DNA of 64,000 nt from contig NC_059089.1 in the NCBI RefSeq assembly GCF_020497125.1, positions 26,619,282 to 26,683,281 of the forward strand, given 5' to 3'. How positions within the stretch are numbered: the stretch's first letter is position 1; each line of letters opens with the position of its first letter. Positions 46,552-61,500 of this stretch are shown one piece after another. The notes under the pieces are model-generated. The model ran no database searches and was not told where the DNA came from. It saw only the letters and a list, made by a program, of their open reading frames with translations. The translations under genes and the position numbers were made by a program. Source of the DNA: Mauremys mutica. Taxonomy: Eukaryota > Chordata > Testudines > Geoemydidae.

Positions 46552-49500
46552 GTGAGTATGAGATGGGCATTGGGGCAGCTAGCCTGGCCTTGCCAGGGAC
46601 AAAGAAACCCAGGAATGCCCAGAGGTCGGATCCTTCTTTTACAAAACACGTGTGTCTGGATATTGTGAGGGGAAGTTATTAGTCTGGAAAAATTATTCTT
46701 GTGATTTGTATTGTGGTAGGGCCTAGGAGCCCTAGCATGGACCAGGGCCACATTGTGCAAGACACAAGCCAAAAGGACCGAACCTGCCCCAGGGAGCTTA
46801 CAATCGACGTATAAGACAAGGCCCAACAGATGGACACAGAGAGAAGGGGGAGTACCAGGAAACAATGAGAGGGTATTGGTCAGCAGGCCAGGCAGTGGTA
46901 CATCAGGTGTCTCACCAGTATCCAGTTATTTGTAGGTATCCTGGCAAAGGAGAGTTTTCAGGGGGGATCTCATGCCCTGGGGTGTCATGGACTAATTCTC
47001 CATGCTCCACCTCAGCATCAAGATAAGGATGGTTTTGCTGGACATATCCCCTGGAACATGTCTGCAGAAGTAATCATATAAGTAATATGACAGGGGGCGT
47101 AGGCTGTAGCAATCCAGCGCTGGGTAGTCATGTATCACAACTGTGTTGTGCATGGGTCGGGTGATCTGGGAGGCCTTCTCTAGGCTCTGCCTCCAGAAGA
47201 CAGGCCATTGGCCATGAGCAGTTAATCCCAAATTCTTTATTTACCATCCTGGTTGCTGGAAGTGTCACTTTCCAGAAGTGGCAATTGCAGAAATGCTCTA
47301 GCATCAAACTCCCCTTCCCTCTCCAGGCATCACTGTAGCCCGCACCATCTCCTTTAGAAGTAGCTGAGAACCCTCAAGCATGTATTTATGGTATTGTGGT
47401 ATGCTGGGGTCAAGGGTCTTTAGCATTTGTGGGAATGAAATAAAAGAAATGCTAGTCTCCCAGAGAGAGGGAGCAGGGTTTGGTCCAGGTTCCTGCCTAC
47501 TCTTGGCTGAAGTTTTGAATGTTCCCCTTCCAGGAACTCACACAGCACCAATCCTGGTGTTCAGAAACAAAACGGACACTAAGTACGTGAAGGTGCTGGC
47601 CAACTTCCCCGTGATGCCTGCTGTCACTGCCTGTGCCCACATCCAGTGGGACAACAAGACCAGGGAGATTTCCACTATCTTCTCCTATGCCGTCCCTGCT
47701 TTCATTAACGAGTTCCAGCTGCGTGGCTTTGTTGATGAGAAAGAGTTTGTACGATTTGCCATCATTGTCCACGGACACCACTCCCCGTACCTGCCCGTGT
47801 TCCGCAGCGATGGGCAGTGGCATCACTTCTGTGTCACCTGGCAGCAGCAGAACGGGACATGGGCCATCTACGCCGACGGGAAGAAGAAGGCCTCTGCCGC
47901 TGGCCTGTGTGCCACAGGGCCGCCGGCCAGCCAGGCTATTTACGATCATGGAACTTTCATTATTGGTCAAGACCAGGATTCACTAGGGGGCACCTTCAAG
48001 GAGAAAGAGTCCTTCAGTGGGAACATCACTGACCTGAACGTGTGGCGGACAGTCCTTAGCGAAGAGCAGATAGAGAGAGTCCGGTCATGCTGCCTGATAG
48101 ACCATGACCTTATCTTCGGGTGGGGCAATTACACTCTGGAGATTGAGCCCACTGTACAAGAAGTGACAGCACAGTTCCTTTGCCCAGGTAAGACTCATTC
48201 GCGGCATCAGGTCCCCGGCATACTTTGCTTTCCAAGCTTAGGTTCTGAGCTGCAGATCAGCAAAAGGCAGTGCCTTTCTGCCAGGTGCAGCCGTACCGAA
48301 GACGACAGGCCTCCGTGTGAGCGTGAGCATCACCCATAGGAAGAGAGGTTTGCACCGGGAGGACGGATAGCTGGGGAATGTTTGGAGGATGGTGTATCTT
48401 TTGGAGAGGGAAAGGAGGGTTGGTTTGAGTGCTGGGGGAAGGGAGGTGGTCACCATCCAGATAAGACCTGAGACCGAGGTCCTGTTCATCTGTGGTCATT
48501 AAAGATTCCATGGCACTTTTCGTCATGAACTCCAGTGTCCAGGGCAAATTCCCAGTGGGCTAATTATACTCTTTCTCCTCCATGTTTCCCCTCTAGTTTC
48601 AGTTGGAGAAGTTAGGCTTTGTCTCCACTGGCAAGAGTGAAAGACAAAACTTCTTTTGTTCAGAGAGATGTTAACTCCTCTCCCCTCCCCGAAAGACAAA
48701 AGTTTTGTTGACAATAAGCGCTTGTGTGAACAGAAAGCGCTCCGCCGACAACGCTAACACCGCTCGTTGGGGGTGGAGGTTTTTTGTCGGTGGCAGAGCT
48801 CTCTCCTGCTGACAAAACAGCAGCTACGCTGCGCAGCTTTTAGCGGCATGACTGTGTAGCTAAAAGCTGCGTAGTGTAGAAATAGCTTCAGGCTACACTT
48901 GCTCCCCTGTTATCAGTTGATTACTGTTGTTGGACCCTGTATATCATCTTCCTAGTGCTTCGGGAGCCTCCTGTGCGAAAGGCACTATTTAGCACCGCAG
49001 TTTATCCCAACTGGCTTGACAATTCGTAATCAAACCCAGAACTCAAGCCTTGGCGTTTGTCTCCTCGTGGTGTATCTGGGGTGGGCATCTAACTGCAGGT
49101 TACCTGAGAAGCTACGTTACGGAGCAACCCCAGGAATGCATGCTTCAGGCCGTGCATGGGAGAACAGTGGGGCTGTTTAAGGAGCAACTGGTGATTTTCA
49201 GCCTTAAACAAAGTTTTTGTGGCTGATTTGTGAAAACGTCCCGTCCGGTGGGGGCCAGCGCGTGTCTCAGCACTGTGGGCCTTGTTTGTGTGTCTTCCCA
49301 GGGCCTGTGGAGCAATGCAGAGTTCTGGACGTTGGCAGTGGTGGAGTCAGTGACACTTCTTGTTTGCATTCCTGGCCTTTCGTCTGCCACTACACAAAGG
49401 GTACAGCCAGCGTGATTTATTTATTATCTCCATTGTGGTAGCAACCAGGGGTCCTGGCCAGGATCAGGCCCTATACAGACACCCAGGAAGACACAGTCTC

Positions 49501-52500
49501 TGCCCTGGAGAGTTTACAGGCTAATCTTCTACAATCTCTAGCATTTCCAACTTTCTAAATTACATAAATGTCAAAATGTGCTGTAGCCACAGCCTCAGGC
49601 CAAGTGTGTCCTGGCCGAATGCTCCCGCTTGCTGCTCTTACTGAGTTTAATTTTTTTATCTTCAGTTTATTCAGTTGTCTGTTATCTGCACTGCACGTTG
49701 CAGGACTCCTGGGTTTTATCCCCCTTACAGTGACAGCCCTGTAGGGTAAGATCAACTCCAAGCATCTCTGGTCCTGTTGGGTGGGGAGATGGGCTGAGGG
49801 AGGGGAGGTCACAGAGATCAAAAGTTTGGCTGAGCAGCTGAAGTGTCAGCTCTTGGTGTCTTTGCGCTAAAGGTAAAAGGCACAAATTACCTCCCCAAGT
49901 CCCGGCAGCTTGTCCTGATTGTCCTCCCAGCACATCAGTGAATCCCAAGGAGCTACTGTCCAGGCACTTGAAAATGGGACTTTACTGGGGATCCTGGCAA
50001 CACTTGTGTCTTTGTGTTATTCTCAGATGTGTATTTACTCCTGAAGAAAACCCAGTCAGAATCCAACCCGCCACTGATCAGTCGGGTTAATACCCTCGCA
50101 AATGCTACCGTGGTGAGTGCGTGAGAGCCCAGACCCTCGGGACCTTTCGTTGCTGGGAGTTCCCAATGCTGAGAACAGGCCAGAGCCGACGTGCTGTGCC
50201 ATTGTTCATTCTTGTGTGTGTTTCTTTTCCTCCCAGCCTGAAGCTGTGTGCCCCCGGCCCCTCTAGTGCTGCACTCCAGGAGAGGGAGGAACCTCACGAA
50301 TAGACTCGCCACCTTTTTCTGGCTTTTAAAATATTTACCTTTGTATCATTTTGGCAAACTGAGCCCATTTCACAGCACCAGGGCCTGATCTGGGGGACTC
50401 GTTACTGTGAGCAGGGGAGCCCTGTTTATAGCAGTGATTCCTGGTCTCATTTGCACGCTGAGTTCAGCACACACCCATATACTCCTGTGTGGCAGAGCAG
50501 GGGCAGCTCTCCCTTCCCTGCACATGGTGCATTTTCCACTAGTCACCAGCTTGCAGGTTAATAGCTTATGGGTGGCTGGCAGGACAGCCTCCTTGTGTAT
50601 TGGAGGGTGGGCACAGAGTATCACCCGTAGCCCTTAATTAACTCCACATCGTTTGATGTCTTTGGGCAGAGGTAGGGTCTGCTCTGGGGTAAAAGGCTTT
50701 TCCTTGGCAGATTCCTGAGAATGTTTTCTTGGGCGATGTTAGAGACGTGAACATCTCAGCAGCTGTCAATGTTCTCCATGCTCTGACGATCGTCTTGAGG
50801 GAGGAGGAGACCCCGGTGAAGCCAGCTGACCTGCTTGGCGTGGTCCAGTTTCTAAAGCAAGTTTCAGACGTTGAAGTCCAGGAGCAGGAACAGCTGGAGA
50901 TGCTGGAGCAGCTGAGTCAGTATTACGTGGAAGTGACTGGACTGATCCTGGAGGAGCAAAATACTGACCAGTGGTCAGAAATCAGCCAGGTGAAATAGGC
51001 TTGTGATGTGTGCATGAACCCAGCTACCTGCCTCACCTCAGCGTGGTCTGTGACACTGCAAACTAGGTTTGTGTCACATCTGACCATGCTGCTGGGGCCT
51101 GCAGTTCCTTGATTCACTGGCTCACAATGACCTGATGACTAATCATGGGGGTGGGCCTAGTGTGGGGCAAACCTCCGAAGGTCAGAGTTTGGGGCTGGCT
51201 GGAACGGGAAGAGGAGGCTCTCTCTAGAGATTGTAGGCACGCAGGATCTCATGCAAACAGCCGTCATGGCACTTGCAGTCCAGCTCCTGGCTGGAGCCTG
51301 GGATTGCACAGACAGCATGAAAATGAGATGATTAGGGGGCAGGGGTGGAGGCATCTATGGAGGAATTAACCAGGTGTTCTGAACCTTTGCAGCGATCCAG
51401 TTTGGCTCCAGAGCTGCATGAATATTTTGAGGGACAGCGAGAGGATCAGATGATTTCTGAACTGTCTCGCCCTGCCCTAGAGTAGCAGCAGTGCCAGGAA
51501 TTGCTGTCTCAAGGTGTAAACCCATGACTCCTACTTCGATGCTGTCAAGCAGCATCGGGCAGCACATCAAACATCCGCCTGCAGCAGTCTCTGCTTGCTC
51601 CAGTGATCGTGCGTTTGCTGCTGTCCATTGCTAAAACTCCAAGCTGCCCCCTCCTTGCAGGTTCCCTTGGGAGCCCCCCTCGGCTTCTGTCCTGTTCAAG
51701 CCGGCTTGCCTAATGCCAGGACACTTGCCATTCAGGGGCCTGTTCCCTGGGGGTTAACGCAGTCCGTGACAGAGCGCTGGCACTTTGCTCCCCGCACCGC
51801 TGTGCCTGGCAGGGATCGTGCATTGTTATAATGTTTGCAGATGGGATGCCAAGACAGTGTCTGTTTCCAGACCCCAAACTGTTCAAAACACTGTAGAGCC
51901 TTGTGTGAGAAATTTTCATCATGTCTCCCGAAGCGGGGGCCTTCTCCACTGGATGCTGGGATTGCTTTTATCTTGTCCTCTCGGGCCAGCCCTTTCTGTA
52001 TATTGTAATGACCTGGCCCCTCCTGGGTGTATGTGTAACAGCTACCGTCGTGGCCAGTCCACTGGGGATTGAACCAGAGGCCTCCAGAGATCACGGCTTG
52101 AGCTCAGAAGTCAAGCTCTGTGGCTGGGGTACGTGCAGCGGCCAGGGGTTACGTGCACAGCACAGCCTGCTCCTGGAGAACTTCTCAGCTGCATCATAAA
52201 CCCACTACTATCCCAGAGATTCCTCTTTAGCTTGAGTGGAAGCAACCTCTGCAGGGAAGGTGTGAGGCTCCGAGTGCCCATGTTATGCAGCACTGTCACA
52301 CTTGTGATACGCAGGATGGTCCATGTGCTCAGCACCTCTTGGGATCAGGCCGTGAATTTGTAGCTCTTCAAGTAATGGCTCAGTTTCTTGCGGGCAGCTC
52401 TTTCCCTTGTGAGTAGGTTTCAGGGAATGTGAGTGTGTGTTCTACAGCACAGACAACCCCAAGTGTTCAAAACTCAGGAGTCAGGTCCCCCAAAAGCAAG

Positions 52501-55500
52501 TTGGATACTCTTTATTTGCCTGTTGGTTTTTTGAGCGAATAGGTTTCACATTTTCAAGCTTTTCTCTGCTGCCAGTGAGGCAAGAGACTTATTTTTTAAA
52601 AAAAGGGAAAAGAAAATAGAAAACTGAGATTTTCATGTAATCACCTGACTCCTGGAGCCGAGGCTTTGAAAACACCAAATATCATGAGACACGAGAGTTG
52701 GCAACACTGGTTGTAAGTTACACCATTTGATATAGGGAGATCTCACAAATGACTGTGTGAGTTTATGCCCAAATAAATTTGTTAGTCTCTAAGGTGGCAC
52801 AAGGACTCCTCGTTATTTTTACAAATGACTGTGTGTTTCTTAGATTATCAGAGGGCCTATGACTGTTGTAGAGAACATGGACAGAATGGCTTCAAACCTA
52901 GACCAACTTCTGACTGCGGAAAGGACAAAGATAGCGATCCAGTACAGGAACATCGGTGAGTATGAACAAGCTTGAGCCACCTTGCACTTGAAAGGGGCAA
53001 GCCTGAGCAGCCTTCAGGCAGTGGCGGTGGTAGTTTGCCTGGGATGGTGGTGGACAGGGAGTGTGTGACAAGTTCCTAGCCCAGCACTTTGAAGGTGAAA
53101 GTGGTGTAACAGGGTTACTGTCCTGGCTGGGGGAGTGGGTGTTCTCTGCACACCCACATGCAGCCCATCAAGAGGGGGACTGTTCCCGGGGGGACCCCAT
53201 CTCAGAAAGTAATCTTGGGAGGAAATTCTTGGCCGCGTGTGCATGTCCTGTCTCCAAGAGAAAGGGGAACTGGTAGCAGCGGGAGGGGAACTGCCCTGTA
53301 CCCTTCACCAGGGAGAAACGGAGGTGGTTCTGTTGTTCACTGATCCCATGCCTACGTCATTACTGGGGGAACAGGCCTGCCTCTGCTAAGTCCCACGAGG
53401 TCACATAACACTGGGTATACAAGGTCTGAGCATTATGGCCCATGATTTCAGCTACATCTGCTGATTTGAGGCACCCTGGTTTGTGGGCACTCAGCTGCAG
53501 GTGTGGAGAGCCGATAGCTCCTGCTGACTCTTCGGAAAATCAGGCCTGGGGTGTCTGACATTGGGCACTTGAAGGCCTCATTTGGAAATCAGGCTGCAGA
53601 GAGTTAACTTGCTATTTTAAGGGTGGGAGGGAATGCTTGAGGGAGGCTGTGGCTGTATTTCCTTCCTTCCGGATCACTTGACATCACCCTGTAATCTCAT
53701 TTTAAACTGCAAACCAGGAAGCGTAATTAGAAGAAATCCTTTCCATGCAGTCAGTAGCACTGAGGAATGCTCCAGTCAGAGTGACATTCCCCAAGGCCTC
53801 CACAAGAGGGTGATGTGCCCACGCACATGGCGCCTCACAGCTAGGTACACCGGCAAGCTCAGATCTCCTAGTATTTTAACAAGGGGCTTCCACAAACTTT
53901 AGTCCAGGCGCCAGGGACACAGGCGCTGGCTTCTGAGCAAACGGCCAGGCTGGGCTGATATGGTTCCGTCAAACACTCTGAGGGCTCGGGTGGTATCACG
54001 GGTCTGAAGTGAGGGCTGGGGTGTCAGGGGAGGTGGGGGCAGCGGGGGGAAGGGATCACACAGACGCCCCACTGAATCCTAGACACGGGACACCCCTAGT
54101 AAGTCAGTTTGTCCCATCCCTCCCCGCACGCTTTCACCCACACAAAGCAGGAGTGAGCCCGGCAGGCTGTTCTCCGGGACTTTGCTCAGTTTGCAGATCT
54201 CTGAGTTCCCACCATTTCCTTTGGCCAATGATGTCACCGTCTGAAGAGCCTGACCAGGAGGCTGGGTATGGGGGGAACCTCCCCCACAGGTTCTTCTGCT
54301 TTCTCCTCTCCTTGGTCCTAGGGGTACTTGGGGGGTTGCTGTGCTCCAATTGGCTGGAAGGGCCTCGGGCGAGATTCTCCAGTGTTTGAGAACACCCGGC
54401 TTTGTTGTGTTCAATACGTGGGTCTGATAGGGCACTGGTTGACACTGTACTGTTGTGTGTCTGCTTTGCCCTTATTGGAAAGAAGTGTGTGTGTATGTGG
54501 GTGTGATAAAGCCTCATGCCGTCCTCTAGCTCAGCCTGTTCCCTCAGTGGAGCCAGGTCATTGTTGCACGACAACCCCCAAGGGCAAATATTACACTGCT
54601 CAGCTGGGGTGAAGGTGGGCAGTGAACTAAGCCTGAATGTGGCTGGCTGATTTCAGAGGAATCCGGTGTCTATCCTGAATATTCTGCTCAGGGCCTCAGG
54701 CCATGGCATTTTGAGTAGCGGTGTTGGAGGAAATACCGACGGGTTGTTTCCCCAGGGATCGAAGTCAGGAAGATGGATCTCAGCCGGCAGGAGCCCAGCA
54801 GTGACGTGTATCTCATCCAAAGCCAGGAGGCAGGTGGCCCTGACCTCATAGAAGTTCCCCCTGAAGAAGTAGAAAGACTTAAATCCAAAGGTAGGGTGAG
54901 GCCATGTCCTGCATCCTGGAGGGACCCTCCCTGACTCCACTTGCAGGACGTAACGGGCTGGTGGTAATACCTGAATTAACGTATTCTGCCCAAATTCTGT
55001 GTGGAAAACGGCTGGACGGAGGCTGTGCTCAGGGAGAAGGAAATGGGTGTGGGTCTCAGGGCGCTCCATGAACAGCTACTTCAGAGACTGCAGCAGTGCA
55101 TGTGAACGTGCCACCCGAGTGCCTCCACCTGGACCTGCAGAGACGGGGCTTGGCTCTTGGCCCTTGTACTGCCTGGCTTCTCACTGCTGTGATGGACAAC
55201 CTGTGGGCTCACCATTGCCAGGCATGGCTGTGTGATAGGGAGTGAGACCCACCAGCTCCTGTCACACAATCCACCCAACAGCCTTATCGGGGCGAATGAC
55301 TTTCAGTCATGGCCAACTTGGGGTTGGGTCAAAGCTGGTGGCAGAGCCATCCCTAGGGTACAGCGAATCGGGGTGACCGCTCCAGCCCTGCGCTTTGGGG
55401 GCCCCTCATGGGCCAGCATGATTGGCCAGCGGGGTCGGTCCCGGAAGTGACAGGTTGGTCCCGGACATGACAGATTCATCACGTCCACCCCAGGCCCCGC

Positions 55501-58500
55501 ACCCCCTTAGGGACAGCGCTGCCTGGTGGCACCAGCCGTGGCCTCGTTGCCCATCTCCTAAGCCAGCCAGTTCCCCCGACACGAACTCTGCAACAAGCAC
55601 CAGAGATGGACCATCCTTTGCTCCCGGCACCGTCGTCTCTCGCGAGGCAGTTGCTGGAGGGGAAATGGAGGAGGGGGTGGAGCCGTTGTGCACGAGGATT
55701 TCTCTGTGACATTGTGAGGCTAGCTGAGATGTGGCCTGTTTTTCGTAGGCACATGGCTGGCTCCCATCGCCGCAGGGTCTGAGCTGCTCACAGTCTTTAG
55801 TGACTGTCCTGGCCATAGCCCTGCGGGAGAGGGATGTTCTGGGATTCCCATTGCACAGGTGTGGAACTAGGGACCATCACAGAGGTGAAACCGCCATTGC
55901 CTTGGAGTTTTGGGCTTGTTTGAAACTGAACCTCAAAGGGAGTTGCAAGGGGGCGAACCCAGAGGCCGTAACCCTGGACATGGCTGTTTGTGAGCCACGG
56001 TCCCCCGTGCATCAACCCGGGTGAATTTCTGTCAGCTCTGCCCCCACCCCCGGGCTGCCCCCCCCAAAGGAGACCACTGGCACTTACAGCAGGCCGAGCG
56101 TCGTCGTCAGGGGTACTGAGCGGAGACTTTTTCCCTTCTCCCGCTCCATTGTCTCTGTTCAGGTCTCAGCACAGTCACTGCGATCAACACGTGGTATGGC
56201 TACTCCTCCCTCCAGTGCTTCCTGCCGGGGAGCAGCGCCGTGTTTCAGGACGTGGCCGCGTCTGACGGAGGACGGCGGTGAGTGCGCGTTCGCCTGGTCG
56301 TTGCACTGCTCAGCCCCAGACAAACGGGGATGTGCCAGTCAGACCTGGCCAGGCCCCGGGAGTCCGCAGCAGCATCAGTGCTTTGGGTGTCCTCCCACTG
56401 CCGCAGCCACATGCAGCCAATAGTTCTGCACAGAAAATGTCTCCCGGAACTAGGGCTAGACTCTGGCCCCAGGGCGCATGGGCTTGCGCTAAAGAGGGGA
56501 GAGGGCTAGTCCGTTGTATGGTGGCTGGCAGCTAAGAGCCTGCCGAGGGACCCAGAGCGGGTCCTCTCCTGGGCGGGGTTACCTGTGCAATAGGCCCACT
56601 GCAGAAGGACGTGGACAAGCCTGCAGAGAACGCCTCTCGCTGGGATGATTTAACAGCATCCAAACAGAACTGGCCCAGTCCCCACCTCAGTTCGGTGGCC
56701 GAATTGGAAGCAGAGGTCTCTGAGGCTGGGCCAGCGCAGATACTGGAGGGGCACCAGGCTGGCACGTGGCTTGAGCAAAGCACTAGCCGTCTCAGGCTGC
56801 AGCCGCCGTGCGCCTGGCTGTTCTCCTGGGAGCACTAGGTGGGGATAGCAGCCCGTCGCCTCCAACTGGCAAGCTGCCCTCTCTTGCGTCCTGCCTTTCG
56901 CTCTTTTACTTGTGCTGCTCTGCGGAGCTTGGGATGATTTAACCCGAAGCCTCATTTACATGAGCCATGGGGGAGGGGCTGCCTGGTTTTCGTTTGCCTG
57001 CTAACCCCAGTATGTTCTGTCCTAAAGATCCCTGTGCCTGCATCTGAACAGCTCGCCCCGAAGCAAAGGGCAGGTGGCTCGGATCACTCCAGCCCCAGGT
57101 GCAGCCAGAATGGGTCACTGCTTGATAGACAGAGACCCTGAGCTCCCCTTGCCCGGGCTGCTGGCCCAGCTGTCTCTCACATCGCCTGGGTATAACTGCC
57201 CTATGGGAGGTAGCCTGGAGTTAGGGTTTAGAAGAGCTGGGAAAAGTCACCTCTTTCTCTGGCCTCCGCAGCGCTCCACGTTAATATGAGTAAGAAAAGC
57301 ATCTACGGGTACATTAGCTAAGGTACAACAACACAGTTTCATCAGCCGGGGCAGGAGGGCATCTTCCTCATGGGGGAGGGAGTCCACTATGGAGAGGCGA
57401 TGCCTTCTTGGAAGCGTTTGCATTGGTGACAAGACACTAGGCTAGATAAGCCGTTGGCTGCCTTCGTTCCAGTATCGGGGGCCCCTCCTGTTGATTGTCC
57501 CCTGGGATAATTGTTTCCTTGTCCATGTTCTCCGCAAAGATTTTATTAATCAGTTTAAGAAATGACCCCGCTGCTCAGCTCTCGTGCTGTCTGTTCCCAG
57601 GTATCTGAGCACACAGGTGGGCTCCGCCATTATTTCATCCACTCTGCGCAGCGACTACCAGGAGATCAGCACATCTGTACGCTATCGCCTGCAGCACCGC
57701 ACCCAGGTACCCCGGGGCGATGCTCCTCCTCTGTTAACGATGGAAGAGAGCAGGAGCAAACAAAGACCTCATTGCAGAGTCCTAGCCCAGAGACAGGGAC
57801 TGCACTGTGACCTGGGGAGACAGTGGAAGGCTGAGCCAAGCCTGTCTCCTAGGAGTCAAATTCCCTTTGAATTTAAAATTTCCCAAGTTTGCCTCTGACT
57901 CGTCTCAGGCCCAAGCCAGCTTCTGGGAGCAGGTGTGAGACCGGGGCTGCCTGATTGTGCACAGCTAGAAACCAAATGTGGGGAACAGGCCTGGGTTAGC
58001 ACATTGGTCGAGTTACAGCACACCCTGGAGTGTCTGCTCGCCTCTTCTCTGTCTCCACCTGCAGGACCCACCTGACAAGCTTGTGGAACCGATCTGCGCT
58101 TTCTGGAACTTCAGCATCAGGTGCCTTTTTCCAATTCAAACTCGCAATTTCTGAGCTGTTCCCCCTCCCCCTCAAAAAAAAAAACCCAAAACCAAAAACA
58201 AACAGTGGGCGAGTTTGCTTCTCCCTGAACCTGGTCGGTGAGTTCGCTTCTCCCTGCAGAGTTGGGTGGAGACTGGGCAAAAGCAGACCTGTCTTGCAAA
58301 GCAAATATGCTGGCACAGTCGCTAGCATCACTGTGGACAGCTCAGTGGTTCCGTACGGCTTAGTCAAAGGCTGTTCCAGCTCCCCCTACATTTCAAGGTG
58401 TCTCCAAGGGAACATGCTGGCCGAAGGCTTGGTCCTCCCACTCTTCCCAAGGTGGTGGGACTGGAAACCTCCTGGGTCACGTTCATCTGATTTGGGTGTT

Positions 58501-61500
58501 TCCTAAACACTCAGCAATGAACCCGCACAGCTCTTCCCTACTGCTGCTGTCGGGAAGTAACAAACTGTTGTTACGACCAGTTTAAAAATGGTAAAACTGA
58601 GGCCCAGCATCTGACTGACCTGGGCAAAGCCGTCAGCCCCCCAAGTGACCTAGCTGGAACTGGGAGTTCCCCTCTCCCCATCCCATTCGTGGGCTAGGAA
58701 CGTCCACTGCTTGTCGGGTCAGTGAGGGAGGGCTGGGGATTGGCATCTTTGGGGGTAAGAGTTCAGGCCGGTCAGGTCCTAAGCAAGACTGAAACATGTC
58801 TGGAGTCTTCAAAAAATGAGGGTACTGGCTTTTCTGACTAACTTCACACCTTAGACAGCTGGGAATCAGCGCACCCAGCCCCCTCCATGCTCTAAATCCA
58901 GGGCAGATCCAGGAGGTGTTGCTCTGTAAACCCCCTTAGCCTGGGTGGTGCACAGTCTGTGAGTGCAGTCCGCTCTCGTGCATTTCTCGCACTGCTTGTG
59001 CTGTACAGAACACACTCACTGGGGGAGTGGCCTGGCATAGACAGAGTTCTCCAAGCCCCCGTTGCCTTTGCACCAGGGATGCAGCGAGGCTAGAGATGTG
59101 ACGCTGAGAGCACCGGCCCCTGGAAGCAAAATGATTGAAACCCCAACCTGTGGATGAAGCAAGCCTTTAGCTAAATTGGTTTCTGTCCTCTGCCGCATTA
59201 GAAATCCCAGGTCTCTCTGTGCTCTGACATCCAGACCTGCTGCAGTTGCGTTCTCTCCTGGGATGATTTCCTTTGGAAAAGTTGCTCACAAGCAAGTGAC
59301 TATTCATGGAGTATGAGACTAAAACATAAAGCTCAGGTTAATTACGGCTCCTGCCAGTGGCAAAGAAGGGCTGGGCTGAGAGTTCTAGCGCAGCAGGAAT
59401 GCAGGGTGCAAACACTTCATGAATACTGTCTGGCACCGGGTTGTTTATCTTACTAGACATCACTGGGGTGATGGCAGTGGGGACAATGAAGTTTTATGGA
59501 TCTGTAATTAAATCATTTGAATGAACAATCCGGCTTCCCCAAGCCACAGGCTCGGTGTGTTGCGGCTGATGCACAGAACTGATTCTGTGGATGTCGATGG
59601 GAGTTTTACCTTTCCTGGGGAGCAGGGCCAGGTGTGTGAAAATGTGGTGCTACTTATGAAGGAGGACAAATCTGACAAATTGTGAATACAGCTCAGAAGT
59701 TCGTGGATCCTTAAGCACATCGGCGTGCGGGACTGCTGGGTGGCTTGGGCCCTGTCCAGAGCAGGAACGTAGGATGTGTTTGGCAAAATTGTAATTAACA
59801 TGGGTTAGTTTATATAGTTGTAAGCAGAATTTATGCCTAATGTAGACAGGGCAAGTCATGGTTATAAATCTGTTAGCTGGTTGTGGGTGTCCTCATCTCC
59901 TCTCAGCAATACCCTGCCCAACAAACGTTTCTAAACACTACTTGCCCAATGCACACAAGATGCAAAGTCCTGTTTAAAACCATGTTAGTTAACACGCATT
60001 CAAACACAGCCTATTTTCCTCATCTAGACACGGCTTGTCTCCGTTTCTGCTGAATCTCTGAGATATCCTGGCCAGCAGGATGTTTGTATTGTGCTAAATC
60101 CGCATCTTGAGATATGTCCTCAATGCCGCATCACACCTCAGCACAATTCTGCTTCCTCTGGGAGTGTGAATTTCTCTGGGAGCTTTGATTTTCCTTTGGG
60201 ATGACTGATAATTTCCATGTATTTTTTCTCTGTATTATCTTGCTCCATGTTAGCCCAGACACCGGGGGAATGTGGTCCACTGTAGGCTGCTCCATCATAA
60301 TGTCTCACCTGGAATCCACAGCCTGCTTCTGCAACCACACCACCAACTTTGCAGTGCTATTGCAGGTGTATGAAGTGCAGGTAAATCAGCAAAATCTCAT
60401 TAAATGATCGGACACACTCCGCAGCCACTAGTGTCCGAACATGGTGATGGTCACGCTGCTGCAAACAATACCTGTTTTATATGTTTTGGAACAGAGGAGC
60501 TCAGAGGAGGAGCTGACTCTGAAGACTCTGACGTTTATTGGATGTGGAGTTTCTTTCTGTGCCCTGATTGTTACATTCATTTTATTCCTGGCAGTCGGGT
60601 AAGAAGAATCTAGACATTTGTAGCATTCATTATAGATTGGGGGTGGGGGGAATGATATTTAATGCCTTTAGTTGAGAATGCACATTAGGTACTGTTAGCT
60701 GTAGCCATTTCATTCCTGTCTGTGTGAAAGCCGAGTGGAGGGGAGCGGGTTTGTTGTTGCAGGCTTGCTCAGCAGTGCTGGGTTTGGTTTTCTTAATGGG
60801 GCAGTGCAGAAGCACAGAGCTGCACACACAGGGTTGTTCCCAAGGGCTGGGTGCACACGCTGGCTGCTTGTCGTGGGTGTTACTGTGAGCTGAGGGCTGC
60901 ACACGCTGCTAGTGTTCGGGTGCTCATGAATGCAAGGCTTCTGGAATTCATTGTTTAAAATATGACTGTAGAAAGATCACTGCTGCAATTGCAGTGAAAG
61001 GAAAAACCATTTCCACAGACCGTTGGGGAGACAGATCACCAAGAAGGTTTATAAGGAATAAAACCCCCAGTTCTTTGGGGGCCCTGACAGTGCCACTGAC
61101 CACAGCCAGTGGGCACTGAATAAGCCCTGAGTGGCAGAGTAACTGCACTGCCAAGAGCATCAAGTATTTTTCCTCTTTTCACCGCTGCTTTCCACTCTCT
61201 TTGGAATTGCACCTGTGATGAGCAGCAGAGAGGTCAAAGGCAACACGGTGCAATCCACATGGTCTGACGAGTGGCTAGTAAGAAAATCGCACACAGCTCC
61301 TACTGAATCCAGCCATGCTTTTTAATGACCAAGGTTTTCCATTTCCCCTTCCTCAGTGTTCCAAAGAGCGAACGAACAACCGTGCACAAGAATCTGATCT
61401 TTGCTTTAGCCGCAGCTGAAGCTCTGCTCATGTTTAGTGAATTGGCCAAAACCAACCAGGTAAGATGGCTAGGAGGCATCTCACCTCCCCTGGTAACAGA

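Noticed and set aside
51390..51480. Possible extra GPCR exon after 'tttgcag' (DPVWLQSCMN-like frame)
   Set aside because: Exons at 50711-50989 and 52844-52955 already join in phase, there is no good donor, and an added exon would break the frame.
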